Below are positions 17,444-26,882 of a stretch of DNA of 64,000 nucleotides, one piece after another (the stretch's first letter is position 1; the number at the start of each line of letters is the position of its first letter). The DNA lies in the NCBI RefSeq assembly GCF_000373245.1, contig NZ_KB890738.1, positions 186,001 to 250,000 of the forward strand, written 5' to 3'. The stretch comes from Echinicola pacifica DSM 19836. Its GTDB lineage: Bacteria > Bacteroidota > Bacteroidia > Cytophagales > Cyclobacteriaceae. A program made the translations under genes and the position numbers. The notes beneath the pieces were generated by a model. The model was given only the letters and a program-made list of their open reading frames with translations, made no database searches and was not told the origin of the DNA.

Positions 17444-18362
17444 TCACAGTGTCCCACTTAGCTCAGAAAGTAGACCTCTAATGATCGGAATCAAGTCGCT
17501 GGCATACATTTCGACTTTCTACCCCCAAGGGTAACGCTCTCTGCATAAAATAAAAATGGAAAGGCATTTTAAAACCCCTACTCCTTGTGCCTTATAATCT
17601 GGGAACATCCTGACGAAGTAATGCAGCGTGGGGTGGATAATGACATGTCGACTAAAAACGCCAAATGCCACCCTTTCGATAAGGATGGCACTTAGGTTAA
17701 TTTAAAGGAGGTTTATGAAAAGTTATCCAGAAAATAACCTCCAACTTTATTACACACACTAAAAGTCCATAGTAGAAAAAGTTGCTTAATCACCCGAGAC
17801 AAATGTACTAAATTAAACCTATACAAAGCAAGTAGTTCTTCCTGAAATTTTCAGATATTTTACTTGAATAATGCCAAACAATACTAAAAATGAGTAATTT
17901 TTTATCAAAAAAAAGATATATCAACCAATTATAAGGATATTTAGCCTAAAATACGGTTAAAACAATGAAACAAGACTAATATTACGCATAACGCAAGTAA
18001 CATGTATTCAAAATACATTTTTAAAAACAGATCATCCATTTTATTATGGATCAAACAAATATAAAGGCTGTAAAAATATTCTCATAAATCTTCAAATATT
18101 TTATTTTTTATTCTAGACCAACCGCTCTAAAGGCCCAAAAGGCAGGGATTCTATTCTAATCCGGATCTTAATCCAACTAAAAATTCAGTTACTATTTATT
18201 CATAAAAACCATCGACCCCTGATTATATCCCAAAAGTAAGCCTACTATCAGCCCATACTACTTATCCCCTGATGATAATGAATCCCAAGCAAAGGGTATA
18301 AGCATGAAGATGGAGAAGGATAATATACTTTCTAATGAATGGAAAAGTATAGGAAAACCCTT
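17444..18362. other. AT-rich hairpin-bearing spacer, with a possible 15-residue leader frame
   Basis: No normal gene. Structures seen: TGCCACCCTT/AAGGATGGCA (17666-17690, one mismatch); an AAAGGAGG ribosome site at 17704-17711 before a 15-residue frame (17715-17762, MKSYPENNLQLYYTH), whose GGAGGTT pairs with AACCTCC at 17736-17742; ATGTATT/AATACAT (18002-18018) with a T-run; and ATCCAT/ATGGAT (18034-18051). The pattern suggests regulatory RNA or promoter DNA rather than protein coding. Confidence 0.4.
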
Positions 18363-18370
18363 TATATTTG
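18363..18370 (+). promoter_or_regulatory. -7 promoter core of the glycosyltransferase gene
   Basis: TATATTTG is a perfect TAnnTTTG, 29 bases before the ATG at 18399. No matching -33 TTTG is seen at the usual distance. Confidence 0.5.
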
Positions 18371-18398
18371 GCCTAATAATTAAACTCACAAAACCATC

Positions 18399-19187
18399 AT
18401 GAAATCACCTTCCCCACTTGTCAGCGTAGTCATTCCATGTTATAATCAGGGAAAATATCTCAAGGAAACGGTTATTTCGGTCCTAAACTCAAAGTACCGA
18501 CCGCTGGAGGTGATTGTGGTCGATGACGGTTCCTCAGATGATTCTTTAGAAATTGCAAAGCAGATACAAGGTGAATTTCCAGAAATTAAGCTCATCAATC
18601 AGGAAAATGGAGGGGTATCAAACGCCCGAAATAATGGAATCGAAGCGGCTCGGGGAAGCATTATTCTGCCTCTGGATGGAGACGATCTGATTAGTGAGGA
18701 ATATATCGGTGAGGCGGTGAGGGTATTAGAAGAAAAGCCGCAGGTCAAGGTTGTTTATTGTGACGGAATAAAATTTGACGAGTCCGGTCAGAAAACATGG
18801 AACCTGAAGCCTTTTGACAGGCACCAACTGGCCCTAGACAATATGATCTTTCACGCTGCGCTGTACCGCAAGGAGGACTGGAAAGCTGCCGGCAAATACT
18901 CTGAAGAGATGCGGTATATGGGCCGGGAAGACTGGGAATTTTGGATAAAGATGCTGAAAAACGAAGGAGAAGTGGAGCAACTGCCATTTACAGGCTATTA
19001 TTATCGACTCACGCCTACCAGCAAACGCAAGAAAACAGCCACTTCAGAGAAGAAAAGGGAGCGGATAGCATTTCTTAATCAGCGTCATAAGGACTTTTAT
19101 GATCGGGAACTCAATGGCCCCCTCCGCTTCAACCGTTCCTGGTCCAAAACCTATAATACATTCCTCAAGCTCATCGGGAAACTCTAG
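18399..19187 (+). CDS. Family 2 glycosyltransferase
   Basis: 262 residues with a GT-A fold: VSVVIPCYNQGKYLKETV at 8-25, VVDDGSSDDS at 40-49, NGGVSNARNNGIEAARG at 70-86 and the metal-binding DGDD at 93-96. The acceptor-side motif GREDWEFWIKML is near 180. It transfers a sugar from a nucleotide donor, probably in surface polysaccharide or glycoprotein synthesis; no membrane span is seen. Its stop shares the tetranucleotide CTAG with the opposing gene's stop. Confidence 0.88.
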   Translation: MKSPSPLVSVVIPCYNQGKYLKETVISVLNSKYRPLEVIVVDDGSSDDSLEIAKQIQGEFPEIKLINQENGGVSNARNNGIEAARGSIILPLDGDDLISEEYIGEAVRVLEEKPQVKVVYCDGIKFDESGQKTWNLKPFDRHQLALDNMIFHAALYRKEDWKAAGKYSEEMRYMGREDWEFWIKMLKNEGEVEQLPFTGYYYRLTPTSKRKKTATSEKKRERIAFLNQRHKDFYDRELNGPLRFNRSWSKTYNTFLKLIGKL

Positions 19188-19894
19188 ATTTTATCCATGC
19201 CCTTCCAGAATTTCAGGAAGTAATATTTCAGGGGATTCTTATACTTCAATTGTTTCCAGGGTCTGCTTCCATGAGGCTTATGAAGTACCGGTGTATCCAT
19301 CAAGACATAGTTTTTGAAGCCCAGTTCCACGGATTTTTTGGACATAAAGGTATCATACCAGTCCTTGGCATCATCCAGGCTCATGAAGTCATAGCGTTGC
19401 AAAAACTTAGGACTAAACAGGGTACAGCAGAAGCTTAAACTCCGATTGGTATCAATCACAGGGGCCTTCACCTCCTTAAATTTCAAATAAGGAAAGTTAA
19501 CTTTCTTATCATAGCCCACGGTAATGGCGCCGATAAGTCCTGCATCTGTATGCTTTTCTAGAAAATCGAGCATTTTCTCAATGGTATGATGCTCCACCGT
19601 CACATCGGACTCCACGACGAGCAGCGGAAGGCCTTGCTCTATGGCTTCCTTCTGAGCAATCTGCAGCACCAATTTATAATTTGGCGAAGGGCTGTCGGTA
19701 ATATCCTCCAGGTGGACCACTTTATAGCCATGCACGCTACTATTCTCATCCAGCTGGACCTTGGTTTCTTCGGTGCTGAAGTCATTATAGATTTTATGCT
19801 CCACCGGCACGGAAGAGGCTTTGATGGCCTCAGCGGTCTCTAAGGTAGTTTCTATTGAGTTTTTTACGGGTGTAATGACAAGCGCCTTTACCAT
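19184..19894 (-). CDS. Glycosyltransferase-like protein (GT-A fold)
   Basis: 236 residues. It opens MVKALVITPVKNSIETTLET like GT2 enzymes but has ESDV at 95-98 in place of a standard DxD, preceded by LPLLVVESDV. The ending PHGSRPWKQLKYKNPLKYYF resembles sugar transferases acting on glycan or LPS-type acceptors. The family is only loosely assigned. Convergent with the family 2 enzyme, sharing a stop-codon CTAG, so the pair may belong to one surface-glycan function though transcribed apart. Confidence 0.6.
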   Translation of the reverse strand: MVKALVITPVKNSIETTLETAEAIKASSVPVEHKIYNDFSTEETKVQLDENSSVHGYKVVHLEDITDSPSPNYKLVLQIAQKEAIEQGLPLLVVESDVTVEHHTIEKMLDFLEKHTDAGLIGAITVGYDKKVNFPYLKFKEVKAPVIDTNRSLSFCCTLFSPKFLQRYDFMSLDDAKDWYDTFMSKKSVELGFKNYVLMDTPVLHKPHGSRPWKQLKYKNPLKYYFLKFWKGMDKI

Positions 19895-20078
19895 AGTCTA
19901 AAAGGATAAGGTGGTTAAGCCTAGTTTAAAGCTTAAGGATAATAAAGATACAAAGTTGATAAATTAATCCAATAACGAAACTAAAGCCAGGAGGGATTCA
20001 CTGGCAGAGCACAAAAAAGTTAGAGACTTCGCAGAAACCTCTGAACTAAAGGCAGGATGAATACTGAGGGGGGAAAGC

Positions 20079-20114
20079 AAAAAAAAGCCCGGGCTGAAGA
20101 TCATCAGCCCGGGC
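20079..20114 (-). terminator. Terminator of the aminotransferase gene
   Basis: Very stable 11-bp stem GCCCGGGCTGA (20087-20097) with TCAGCCCGGGC (20104-20114). On the minus strand the stem runs into eight T residues (20079-20086). It lies 18 bases after the aminotransferase stop. Confidence 0.9.
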
Positions 20115-20131
20115 TCTTAGGAAGTATATGC

Positions 20132-21334
20132 TTAGCTAAGTTTAGCTACTGCGTCTTTGATTCTCTTCAAGGCTTCTTTCAGTTCCTCCTCAGAGGCTGC
20201 ATAAGAAAGGCGCACGCAGTTTGGCGCACCAAAAGCAGCTCCTGTCACCAGGGAAACGTGAGCTTCATTGAGGATATAAAGGCAGAAATCATCTGCATCC
20301 TTAACGGATATCTCTCCTGTGGATTTACCAAAGAATGCCGTAACGTCAGGGAAGAAGTAGAATGCTCCTTCAGGGACGTGAGTTTTGATTCCTGGGATAT
20401 CTCTAAGCAGTCCGAGCACCAATTCTCTTCTACTCTTATAGGCTTTCTCCATTTCTAAAGAAGGCGTCTGGTCACCAGTGATAGCTGCAAGAGCTGCACG
20501 CTGAGCGATACCAGTGCCACCAGAGGTAAATTGGCCTTGGATTTTTTCACAAGCTTTGGCCATGAATAGTGGTGCGCAGATATAACCTACTCTCCATCCT
20601 GTCATTGCATATCCTTTAGAGAAGCCATTGACGGTGATGGTACGGTCAAACATCCCCGGGATAGCCGCCATGCTGGCGTGCTGACCAGTGAAGTTGATCA
20701 ATTCATAAATCTCATCAGCGATGACATAGATATTGTCATGCTTCTTCACCACATCTGCAATCGCCTCCAGTTCTTCTTTACTGAATACGGAACCGGTAGG
20801 ATTACAAGGAGAAGAGTATATTACCGCCTTGGTTTTGTCGGTAATGGCCTCATCCAACTGCGCGGCAGTAGCCTTGAAATTGTTTTCTAATGTTCCTTCG
20901 ATCAGGACAGGAACCCCACCAGCCAGCTTGATGATCTCAGCATAGCTAACCCAGTATGGGGAGAAGATCACGACTTCATCACCTTCGTTGATCATGCACA
21001 TGAAGATATTGGCAATGGAATGCTTTGCTCCTGTAGAGAGCACAATATTTTCAGCTTTCGCATCAACGATTTTATTTTGCGACTGAAGCTTTTGAGCAAT
21101 TGCTTCTCTCACATCCTGATAGCCTGGCACAGGAGAATAAGAGAAATACTTCCCTTCGTCAATCGCTGCTTTTGCAGCGTCCTGGATATGCTGAGGAGTC
21201 TTAAAGTCAGGCTCTCCCAAGCTAAGGCTGATAATGTCTATTCCTTGGCCTTTAAGCTCTCGTGCTTTTTTTGCCATAGCCAGCGTAGCTGACTCTTCCA
21301 TATTAATAATACGGTCTGATAAAATACTGCTCAT
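20132..21334 (-). CDS. aspC: Aspartate aminotransferase (class I, PLP-dependent)
   Basis: 400-residue fold-type I aminotransferase of the I-gamma (thermophile and Bacteroidota) aspartate type. PLP lysine is Lys240 (NGFSKGYAMTGWRVGY); cofactor contacts are Asn178 (SPCNPTG), Asp207 and Tyr210 (IADEIYE). It opens MSSILSDRIINMEESATLAM and has SLSLGEPDFKTP near 37. It converts aspartate and 2-oxoglutarate to oxaloacetate and glutamate; related enzymes also take prephenate or aromatic acids. Monocistronic with its own terminator. Confidence 0.9.
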   Translation of the reverse strand: MSSILSDRIINMEESATLAMAKKARELKGQGIDIISLSLGEPDFKTPQHIQDAAKAAIDEGKYFSYSPVPGYQDVREAIAQKLQSQNKIVDAKAENIVLSTGAKHSIANIFMCMINEGDEVVIFSPYWVSYAEIIKLAGGVPVLIEGTLENNFKATAAQLDEAITDKTKAVIYSSPCNPTGSVFSKEELEAIADVVKKHDNIYVIADEIYELINFTGQHASMAAIPGMFDRTITVNGFSKGYAMTGWRVGYICAPLFMAKACEKIQGQFTSGGTGIAQRAALAAITGDQTPSLEMEKAYKSRRELVLGLLRDIPGIKTHVPEGAFYFFPDVTAFFGKSTGEISVKDADDFCLYILNEAHVSLVTGAAFGAPNCVRLSYAASEEELKEALKRIKDAVAKLS

Positions 21335-21612
21335 TTGCTTTATAATTGTTTTACTATGGTCAGTTTATTATTATTTTGCACCCTTAGTGGCCAGTCTATC
21401 CGAGAGAGCACTGCTCCTCAGACTGATGACCATTCTAATAACTGGGCAAAATTAAGGATTCTGCTTGTTAATTCTAAACCTTTCTTTTATTTAGAATATA
21501 GATTCTATAATTTCAACTATTTCCAATAAATAAGTAAGTTAATTAGGCCATTTATTGATAAATATTCCAAAAACTAAAACCTACGGAATTGCCAATCAAT
21601 ACTCTAAACCAT

Positions 21613-22488
21613 ATGGAACTCTCAAAAATCAACTATATAGCACTGATAGTAGTGGCATTTACCTTTATCAAAAGCAGCTGCTTGGGACAGGGTTTTGGAG
21701 AAATTTCCTCCTCTGGCTCCCGTCTGTCAGACTCTTCCGGTGTGGTCAATAGGTCATTAGTTCCTGTGACTGCACCCCTCTTATTATTTGATGATGAGAA
21801 AAGAAAGAACGAAAAGAAGGACAAGAAAAAGAAGGAGCGTAAGAACATCTATTATGGTGAGCAGACCAAAACCGCCTATGTAAGAGTGGAAGTGCAGGGA
21901 AGAAGCGAATACCAGTTGTTTCACTATACCACTCGAAACCGTATCGTCAATCCCTATATCCGCGACCTGTATTGGTATGATATCAAAGAGAGGACCGTCC
22001 GTACCTCCGGTTATACTCCAGAAGCGGGCTACCTCCTACATGGTCCCTACAAAAAGGAGCTTAACGAGGTGGTCGTGCAGGAAGGAATGTTTTATTTCGG
22101 CACCAAGCACGATCGCTGGATGACCTATGATCAGAACAATATCCTAATCAATAAGGCCAAATTTGAGGAAGGCTGGCCCAAAGATTCCAAAGTCACCTAT
22201 TATAATCAAGGCGAGCAGGAAGTGGAGAAGGTCATCCCTATAGAATATGATTTAAAAGAAGGCAATTTCTTTCATTTTTATGACAATGGTAAGTTGGGAG
22301 TGATGGGAGAATACCATTATGGCGAAAAAGTGGGAACCTGGACCTGGTATTGGAATACCGAAAATGGACCGCTGGTGCGAAAGAGGGAAATTCAGTACCA
22401 GGAAGAGCCCTTCACCAAGCATTTCACCCCTTATATAAGAGCTGAATGGGACGAAGAAGGAAAGCTCATCTATCGTGATGACCGATAA
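21613..22488 (+). CDS. Exported YwqK/MORN-like repeat protein
   Basis: 291 residues from the ATG at 21613 (an upstream in-frame TTG adds only eight). A signal peptide-like N-terminus (INYIALIVVAFTFIKSSCLG, then Gln), a Lys/Glu-rich stretch at about 64-84, then antiparallel repeats of the form GxYHYGEKVGTWTWYW and GMFYFGTKHDRWMTYD as in YwqK or MORN-type proteins. Such repeats form extended beta sheets; no catalytic residues are seen. It lies 85 bases before the TPR sensor kinase on the same strand and may be cotranscribed with it. Confidence 0.65.
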   Translation: MELSKINYIALIVVAFTFIKSSCLGQGFGEISSSGSRLSDSSGVVNRSLVPVTAPLLLFDDEKRKNEKKDKKKKERKNIYYGEQTKTAYVRVEVQGRSEYQLFHYTTRNRIVNPYIRDLYWYDIKERTVRTSGYTPEAGYLLHGPYKKELNEVVVQEGMFYFGTKHDRWMTYDQNNILINKAKFEEGWPKDSKVTYYNQGEQEVEKVIPIEYDLKEGNFFHFYDNGKLGVMGEYHYGEKVGTWTWYWNTENGPLVRKREIQYQEEPFTKHFTPYIRAEWDEEGKLIYRDDR

Positions 22489-22573
22489 TCGCCTCCTCGC
22501 CAATAGTTTATCCCTCAAACCTTCACTTTTACTGGAAAATTACAGATATTAAGCAATCATTTAATTTCCCGAT

Positions 22574-24715
22574 ATGCCTTTTTTACTGTTTATGGCGTTT
22601 TTTCTTGGTTCGGCTATGGAAGTATTTCCTCAGTCCGCCCATTCTTTTTATCTCAAAACAAGCTCCTCTTCACCGTCCTATTCTCAGGATTCTCTGGCAA
22701 TAGAAACCGCCATAGACCAGTCCAAGAAGCTTCATAGAAACGAGCACGATGAAGAAGAAGAATACAAACTCGCTGAGCAGGCGATCAGCCGGTCCATAGA
22801 ACTGGGGGATACCCTGCTTTATGCCAAATCGCTGGATAACCTTGGGCTGCTCTACCGCTACCATCAGCGCTATGACGAGGCGGTGCCGCTACACGCAAAG
22901 GCCTATAAGCTGCTGGAAAAGCAGAAGAGCGCTAAGCTACCAAAAATGATCTATGCCAATAATGCAGGTGTCGCCAGCCGATATGGGGAGGACTTTGACA
23001 TGGCGGTGTATTACTACCTGGAAGCGCTGAAAATCGCCGAGGAGGAAAATGACCTCCGCAATATCGCCATCTCCTGTAATGGCCTAGGCAATACACTCAT
23101 CTACCTGCCGGGCAGGGAGGAGGATGCTTTGGCCTATTTTGAGCGATCTCTGGAGGCCGAAAACAAGCGTAATAATAGCCTGGGAGTAGCCATGAACTAC
23201 CTCTCCATCGGAGATTATTTCACTGAGCAGGGCAAATATGAAAAGGCCAGAGAATACCTCGACAAATTACTAGAGATTAATATCAGCCGAAAGGATACCT
23301 TTGGTCTGGGCATCACTTATGAATATTTTGGGCAGAACTTCTTCCTGGAAGGCAAGGACCTCGATAAGGCTCAAAAGTATTTTGAACTGTCCAAAGAGCT
23401 ATTTGTCAAACTAGGAGACTTACATAAGCAGGCCGACCTCACCAAACGGGAGGCAGACATCTTTCGCCAAAAGGGCCAAATCAACCTAGCCGAGGAGAAC
23501 TACCTAAAAGCCTGGGAAATGGCTGAAAAAATTAAGAGTAAGGGATTGATCCAAGACGCCTCGTACTGGTTATACATCATCCATGAGCAAAGGGGCGAGC
23601 ATCAAAAAGCCCTGGCCTACTTCAAAATATCAGAAAATTACCGTGATAGCCTGGCGCTGATGGATCAGGAGACGCAGATTGCGGCAATAGAAAAAAGATT
23701 TGCGATAGAGAAAAAAGAATCCCAGATCGAATTATTAGAGAAGGACAAAGACCTACAGCAAGCGCAGCTGGACAATCAGTTTAATGCACTGAAGAGCCAT
23801 CGACTGGTGCTCATCCTAATGGTCATCCTGCTGTTCACGATTATTACCATCACCGTATTGCAGTTCAGAAATATAAAGGCTAAGAAAAAAGCCAATGATC
23901 TACTTATCGCACAAAATCATCGAATCAGTGAGCAAAAAGATCAAATAGAACAGGTAAATCAGCAACTGGAAGAGACCTTTGAGGAGCTGATCCAGGAGCA
24001 GCGACATAGTGAAGAAAAGCGCATTAAGCTGCTGGAAAGCAAATTTGAAAACCGCATTCAGTCCTTAGCGCTTCAATCTCTGGAGTCCCAAATGAACCCC
24101 CACTTTCTCTTCAATGGTATGAATGCGGTAAGATGGCTGGTGATGAAAAATAAAAATGAAGAAGCCAAGGAGTACATTGATACCTTTGCCCGCCTGCTAA
24201 GGATGAGCCTTACCAATAACCGAAAGAAAGCCATCAGCCTTGCCGAGGAACTGGAATCGACCAATCTCTATCTGAAAATTGAGCGACTGAGGTTTGACGG
24301 GGAGTTCACTTACCAGACCATCATCAGTCCGGAAGTCAGGACGAGACAGGTATTGGTACCACCAAAGATCCTCCAACCTGTCGTCGAAAATGCTATAAAA
24401 CATGGGCTATTGCCCAGCAGAAATCCTCATAGGAAACTTATCATCGAGGTCCAATACGCAGAAGGACAGGTAACGGTCTCTGTCATAGACAATGGGCTGG
24501 GGTTCGGCAGCACGCGCTATGCCCATCATGAACCAAAACCCGATGGGACGCATTTAGGATTAAAATTGATAGAAGAGCGCTTATTGATTTTCAACCAGCA
24601 GCACGCAGATCAAGTCAGCTTCCATATAAAAGCCAACCTGGACTCAGAAGGTCAGGTTCTCGGTACCATTGCAGAAATCAAAATCTCATTCTCTGAGGCT
24701 TTTGACACCGTCTAG
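22574..24715 (+). CDS. TPR-containing sensor histidine kinase (LytS/YehU type)
   Basis: 713 residues. A short signal or anchor sequence, TPR repeats from about 70 to 370 (for example SLDNLGLLYRYHQRYDEAVP and ISCNGLGNTLIYLPGREEDA), one membrane span near 409-431 (VLILMVILLFTIITITVLQF), a coiled coil at about 440-505, then the His_kinase domain with phosphoacceptor His510 (NPHFLFNGM). The ATPase follows with NAIKHGLLP and NGLGFG near 640. The TPRs are predicted periplasmic. Such kinases pair with LytTR regulators; the one at 26081 is the obvious partner although a lipoprotein gene on the other strand lies between. Confidence 0.88.
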   Translation: MPFLLFMAFFLGSAMEVFPQSAHSFYLKTSSSSPSYSQDSLAIETAIDQSKKLHRNEHDEEEEYKLAEQAISRSIELGDTLLYAKSLDNLGLLYRYHQRYDEAVPLHAKAYKLLEKQKSAKLPKMIYANNAGVASRYGEDFDMAVYYYLEALKIAEEENDLRNIAISCNGLGNTLIYLPGREEDALAYFERSLEAENKRNNSLGVAMNYLSIGDYFTEQGKYEKAREYLDKLLEINISRKDTFGLGITYEYFGQNFFLEGKDLDKAQKYFELSKELFVKLGDLHKQADLTKREADIFRQKGQINLAEENYLKAWEMAEKIKSKGLIQDASYWLYIIHEQRGEHQKALAYFKISENYRDSLALMDQETQIAAIEKRFAIEKKESQIELLEKDKDLQQAQLDNQFNALKSHRLVLILMVILLFTIITITVLQFRNIKAKKKANDLLIAQNHRISEQKDQIEQVNQQLEETFEELIQEQRHSEEKRIKLLESKFENRIQSLALQSLESQMNPHFLFNGMNAVRWLVMKNKNEEAKEYIDTFARLLRMSLTNNRKKAISLAEELESTNLYLKIERLRFDGEFTYQTIISPEVRTRQVLVPPKILQPVVENAIKHGLLPSRNPHRKLIIEVQYAEGQVTVSVIDNGLGFGSTRYAHHEPKPDGTHLGLKLIEERLLIFNQQHADQVSFHIKANLDSEGQVLGTIAEIKISFSEAFDTV

Positions 24716-25176
24716 CTGCCCCAAAGGCGAGAAACATTCAACTGCCTACCCGTAAGAAAAGCAGGAATATCTCTAAATCTGGAGACCTTCGCCTCTTTCA
24801 CTTTTAGCGGAACTGCCTTACCATCACAATCTAATAAATAGACCTGAAGTTTATCAAAGCCAGGAAAAGCATTGCCATAAAAGTATCCATGCTGAAAATC
24901 GTGCACCCTCTCGCTAGTCTCACCTTCCAAGTACAATATATAGCCTGAAAAATCTTTTTCCTGCGAAGGGCTTACCCTATACTTAAATATCTTCTGGCCA
25001 GGAATGGGCTCCACCAATACTTCGGCAATCATAGGCCCCATATTTTCCTCCAAATCTCCCTGGTTCCCTTCTACAAAATGGGCACTCCCTCTAACCATAA
25101 TTCTTTCGGCCTGATTTGACTTGGGTTCGCACGAATACAGCCCCACTAAAAAAAGGAATAAGAATAAACGATTCAT
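24712..25176 (-). CDS. Small lipoprotein of unknown function
   Basis: 154 residues with a lipoprotein signal (MNRLFLFLFLVGLYSC, lipobox Cys16). The mature part has no recognised domain; the sequence GYILYLEGETSERVHDFQHG and the lone pair of later Cys-free strands suggest a small beta-rich fold. It is convergent with the kinase gene and shares its stop tetranucleotide CTAG (24712-24715). A link to the two-component system is possible only from position. Confidence 0.6.
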   Translation of the reverse strand: MNRLFLFLFLVGLYSCEPKSNQAERIMVRGSAHFVEGNQGDLEENMGPMIAEVLVEPIPGQKIFKYRVSPSQEKDFSGYILYLEGETSERVHDFQHGYFYGNAFPGFDKLQVYLLDCDGKAVPLKVKEAKVSRFRDIPAFLTGRQLNVSRLWGS

Positions 25177-26080
25177 GATTGGTTGTGATGGAAATTATAG
25201 TTCTACAAGTAACTTTTACTTAACAAATAGAGTTCAATGAATTTCATAAACTTGATCGACGATTATTTCTGGGTTGTATTGCAAAATTTCAATGATTCCT
25301 TTTAACAAAATCCGCTCCACTTTGTTTACAAGCTTTTTAAAATTTACCTCTTTTTTTAGGCAGTACCCTCTGCCTTTTAGCAATTCACTGAGTATAAGGC
25401 ATTTTATACACGGGAATGAAAAAATCTACTGCTCTGCATTGATTTTGCGCTCCTAAACCTAACCATGGCTGGAAACTAAAATATGAACAGGGTAATAGAG
25501 CTAGACACGAATGGTTGGACTTGGCGAAAGTAGTTTAAGGCAGTGGCGTAAGTCCTACTCAGAAACCATAAAGCCGAACTATACTCTTGAGAACCACAGT
25601 ACAGAACACATCTTAGAGGGGATGGTCATCCATATACATAGAGCATAGTTCGGAAAAAGTGCTTTATAATCTAATGTAAACTACCTCAGGAAAGTACTAT
25701 AGATCAATGATATTTCAAATAACCAAATATTACAGTGGTCTTCTAAATGAGTATTGACTGGTTTCCAGTTATTATTTGTGCCTCATATCCCTGATTTCAC
25801 TTCTTCATTCTATTCGATTTTCCTTTTACTTTCAGCTAAGAAAGCCGACCCCCGTGGGCGCAGTAGCCTACAAAATCGATTGTAATGGACCATAGGCCAA
25901 TTTAAAAATTGGAATTTAATGGTGAAGCACCTTAAAAACCCTAAAGTCATGCTCGAATGCCATTTAACTTAAGTATATTGTTAATTAAGTACCATTGGCA
26001 ACCTGTTTAACAAATCACAGGTTGGAATTTTCCTATTTGAGCGAAAGCGATAAAACCCACAATATCAAACCCAATGACAA
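25177..26080. other. 900-base intergenic region in front of the LytTR regulator
   Basis: No gene recognised; a 60-codon frame at 25274 has no protein character. The part near the regulator has an inverted repeat (25999-26024, listed separately). The remainder is AT-rich with scattered stops in all frames. Confidence 0.4.
25999..26024. repeat. 8-bp inverted repeat in the leader of the LytTR regulator gene
   Basis: CAACCTGT (25999-26006) and ACAGGTTG (26017-26024), perfect arms with a 10-base loop, followed by GAATTTTCC. It lies 57 bases before the ATG at 26081. It could be an operator, or a weak attenuator-like hairpin. Confidence 0.45.
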
Positions 26081-26851
26081 ATGAAAGTTGGCATAATTGA
26101 CGATGAGAAACACTGTATTGAGAGTTTACAATTGGAACTTGCAGGTTTAGAGGAACCTGTTGAGGTTATTTTTTGCAGCTCAAAGGTGGATGAAGGGCTT
26201 CAAAAAATCAGCGAGGAGCCTATCGACCTTTTATTTTTGGATGTTGAAATGCCGCGGGTCAATGGCTTTGAATTTCTTGATTTATTAGACAAAATCGACT
26301 TTGAGGTGGTCTTCACCACCGCCTATAGTCAATATGCGGTAAAGGCATTTAAATACCATGCCTTCGACTATCTCCTGAAGCCGGTGGCCAAGGCTGAGCT
26401 CAAAGATCTGGTCACCAAATATCAAGGAAGCCATATTGCGAAGTCCTCCGCCGAACAGCCGGAACTATTACGCTTTATCTCTTCCCTGAAAAAGGACAAT
26501 ATTATAAAATCAAAAATCGCGGTTCCTGTCAGTGAAGGACTGGAATTTATCAAAGTGGATGATATCCTCTATGCACAGAGTCAGAATAATTACACCATGC
26601 TTCACCTTTCGGATGGAAGCACCTTATTATTTAGCAAGACCCTAAAAGAGGCTGAAAAAACCCTGAAAAAGTATTTCTTCATGAGAATACATCAGTCCTA
26701 CCTCATCAATCCCAATTATATGCGTAAGTATTTTCGGCATGATGGAGGAAGTGTAATGATGGAAAATGGTCAAACTTTACCCATCAGCCAGCGTAAGAAA
26801 GAAGAATTACTGACCTTATTTGAAGCGATCGTAAAAAATAAATCAATTTAA
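26081..26851 (+). CDS. LytTR-family response regulator
   Basis: 256 residues. REC domain (1-120) with the acidic pocket Asp7/Asp8, phosphoacceptor Asp54 (LFLDVEMPRVNGFEF) and the Lys of LLKPVAK. A LytTR DNA-binding domain (about 145-250) contains DDILYAQSQNNYTMLHLSDG, RIHQSYLINPNYM and LPISQRKKEEL. LytTR domains bind paired direct repeats, often upstream of exopolysaccharide or envelope genes. The likely partner kinase is at 22574-24715; no target repeat could be identified by eye. Confidence 0.92.
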   Translation: MKVGIIDDEKHCIESLQLELAGLEEPVEVIFCSSKVDEGLQKISEEPIDLLFLDVEMPRVNGFEFLDLLDKIDFEVVFTTAYSQYAVKAFKYHAFDYLLKPVAKAELKDLVTKYQGSHIAKSSAEQPELLRFISSLKKDNIIKSKIAVPVSEGLEFIKVDDILYAQSQNNYTMLHLSDGSTLLFSKTLKEAEKTLKKYFFMRIHQSYLINPNYMRKYFRHDGGSVMMENGQTLPISQRKKEELLTLFEAIVKNKSI

Positions 26852-26882
26852 GCCTGCGTCCTAGTCACTCCTTCATTCCTGA

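Noticed and set aside
25274-25456. 60-codon frame in the spacer before the LytTR gene
   Set aside because: Phe/Ser-rich composition, no ribosome site, no family resemblance.
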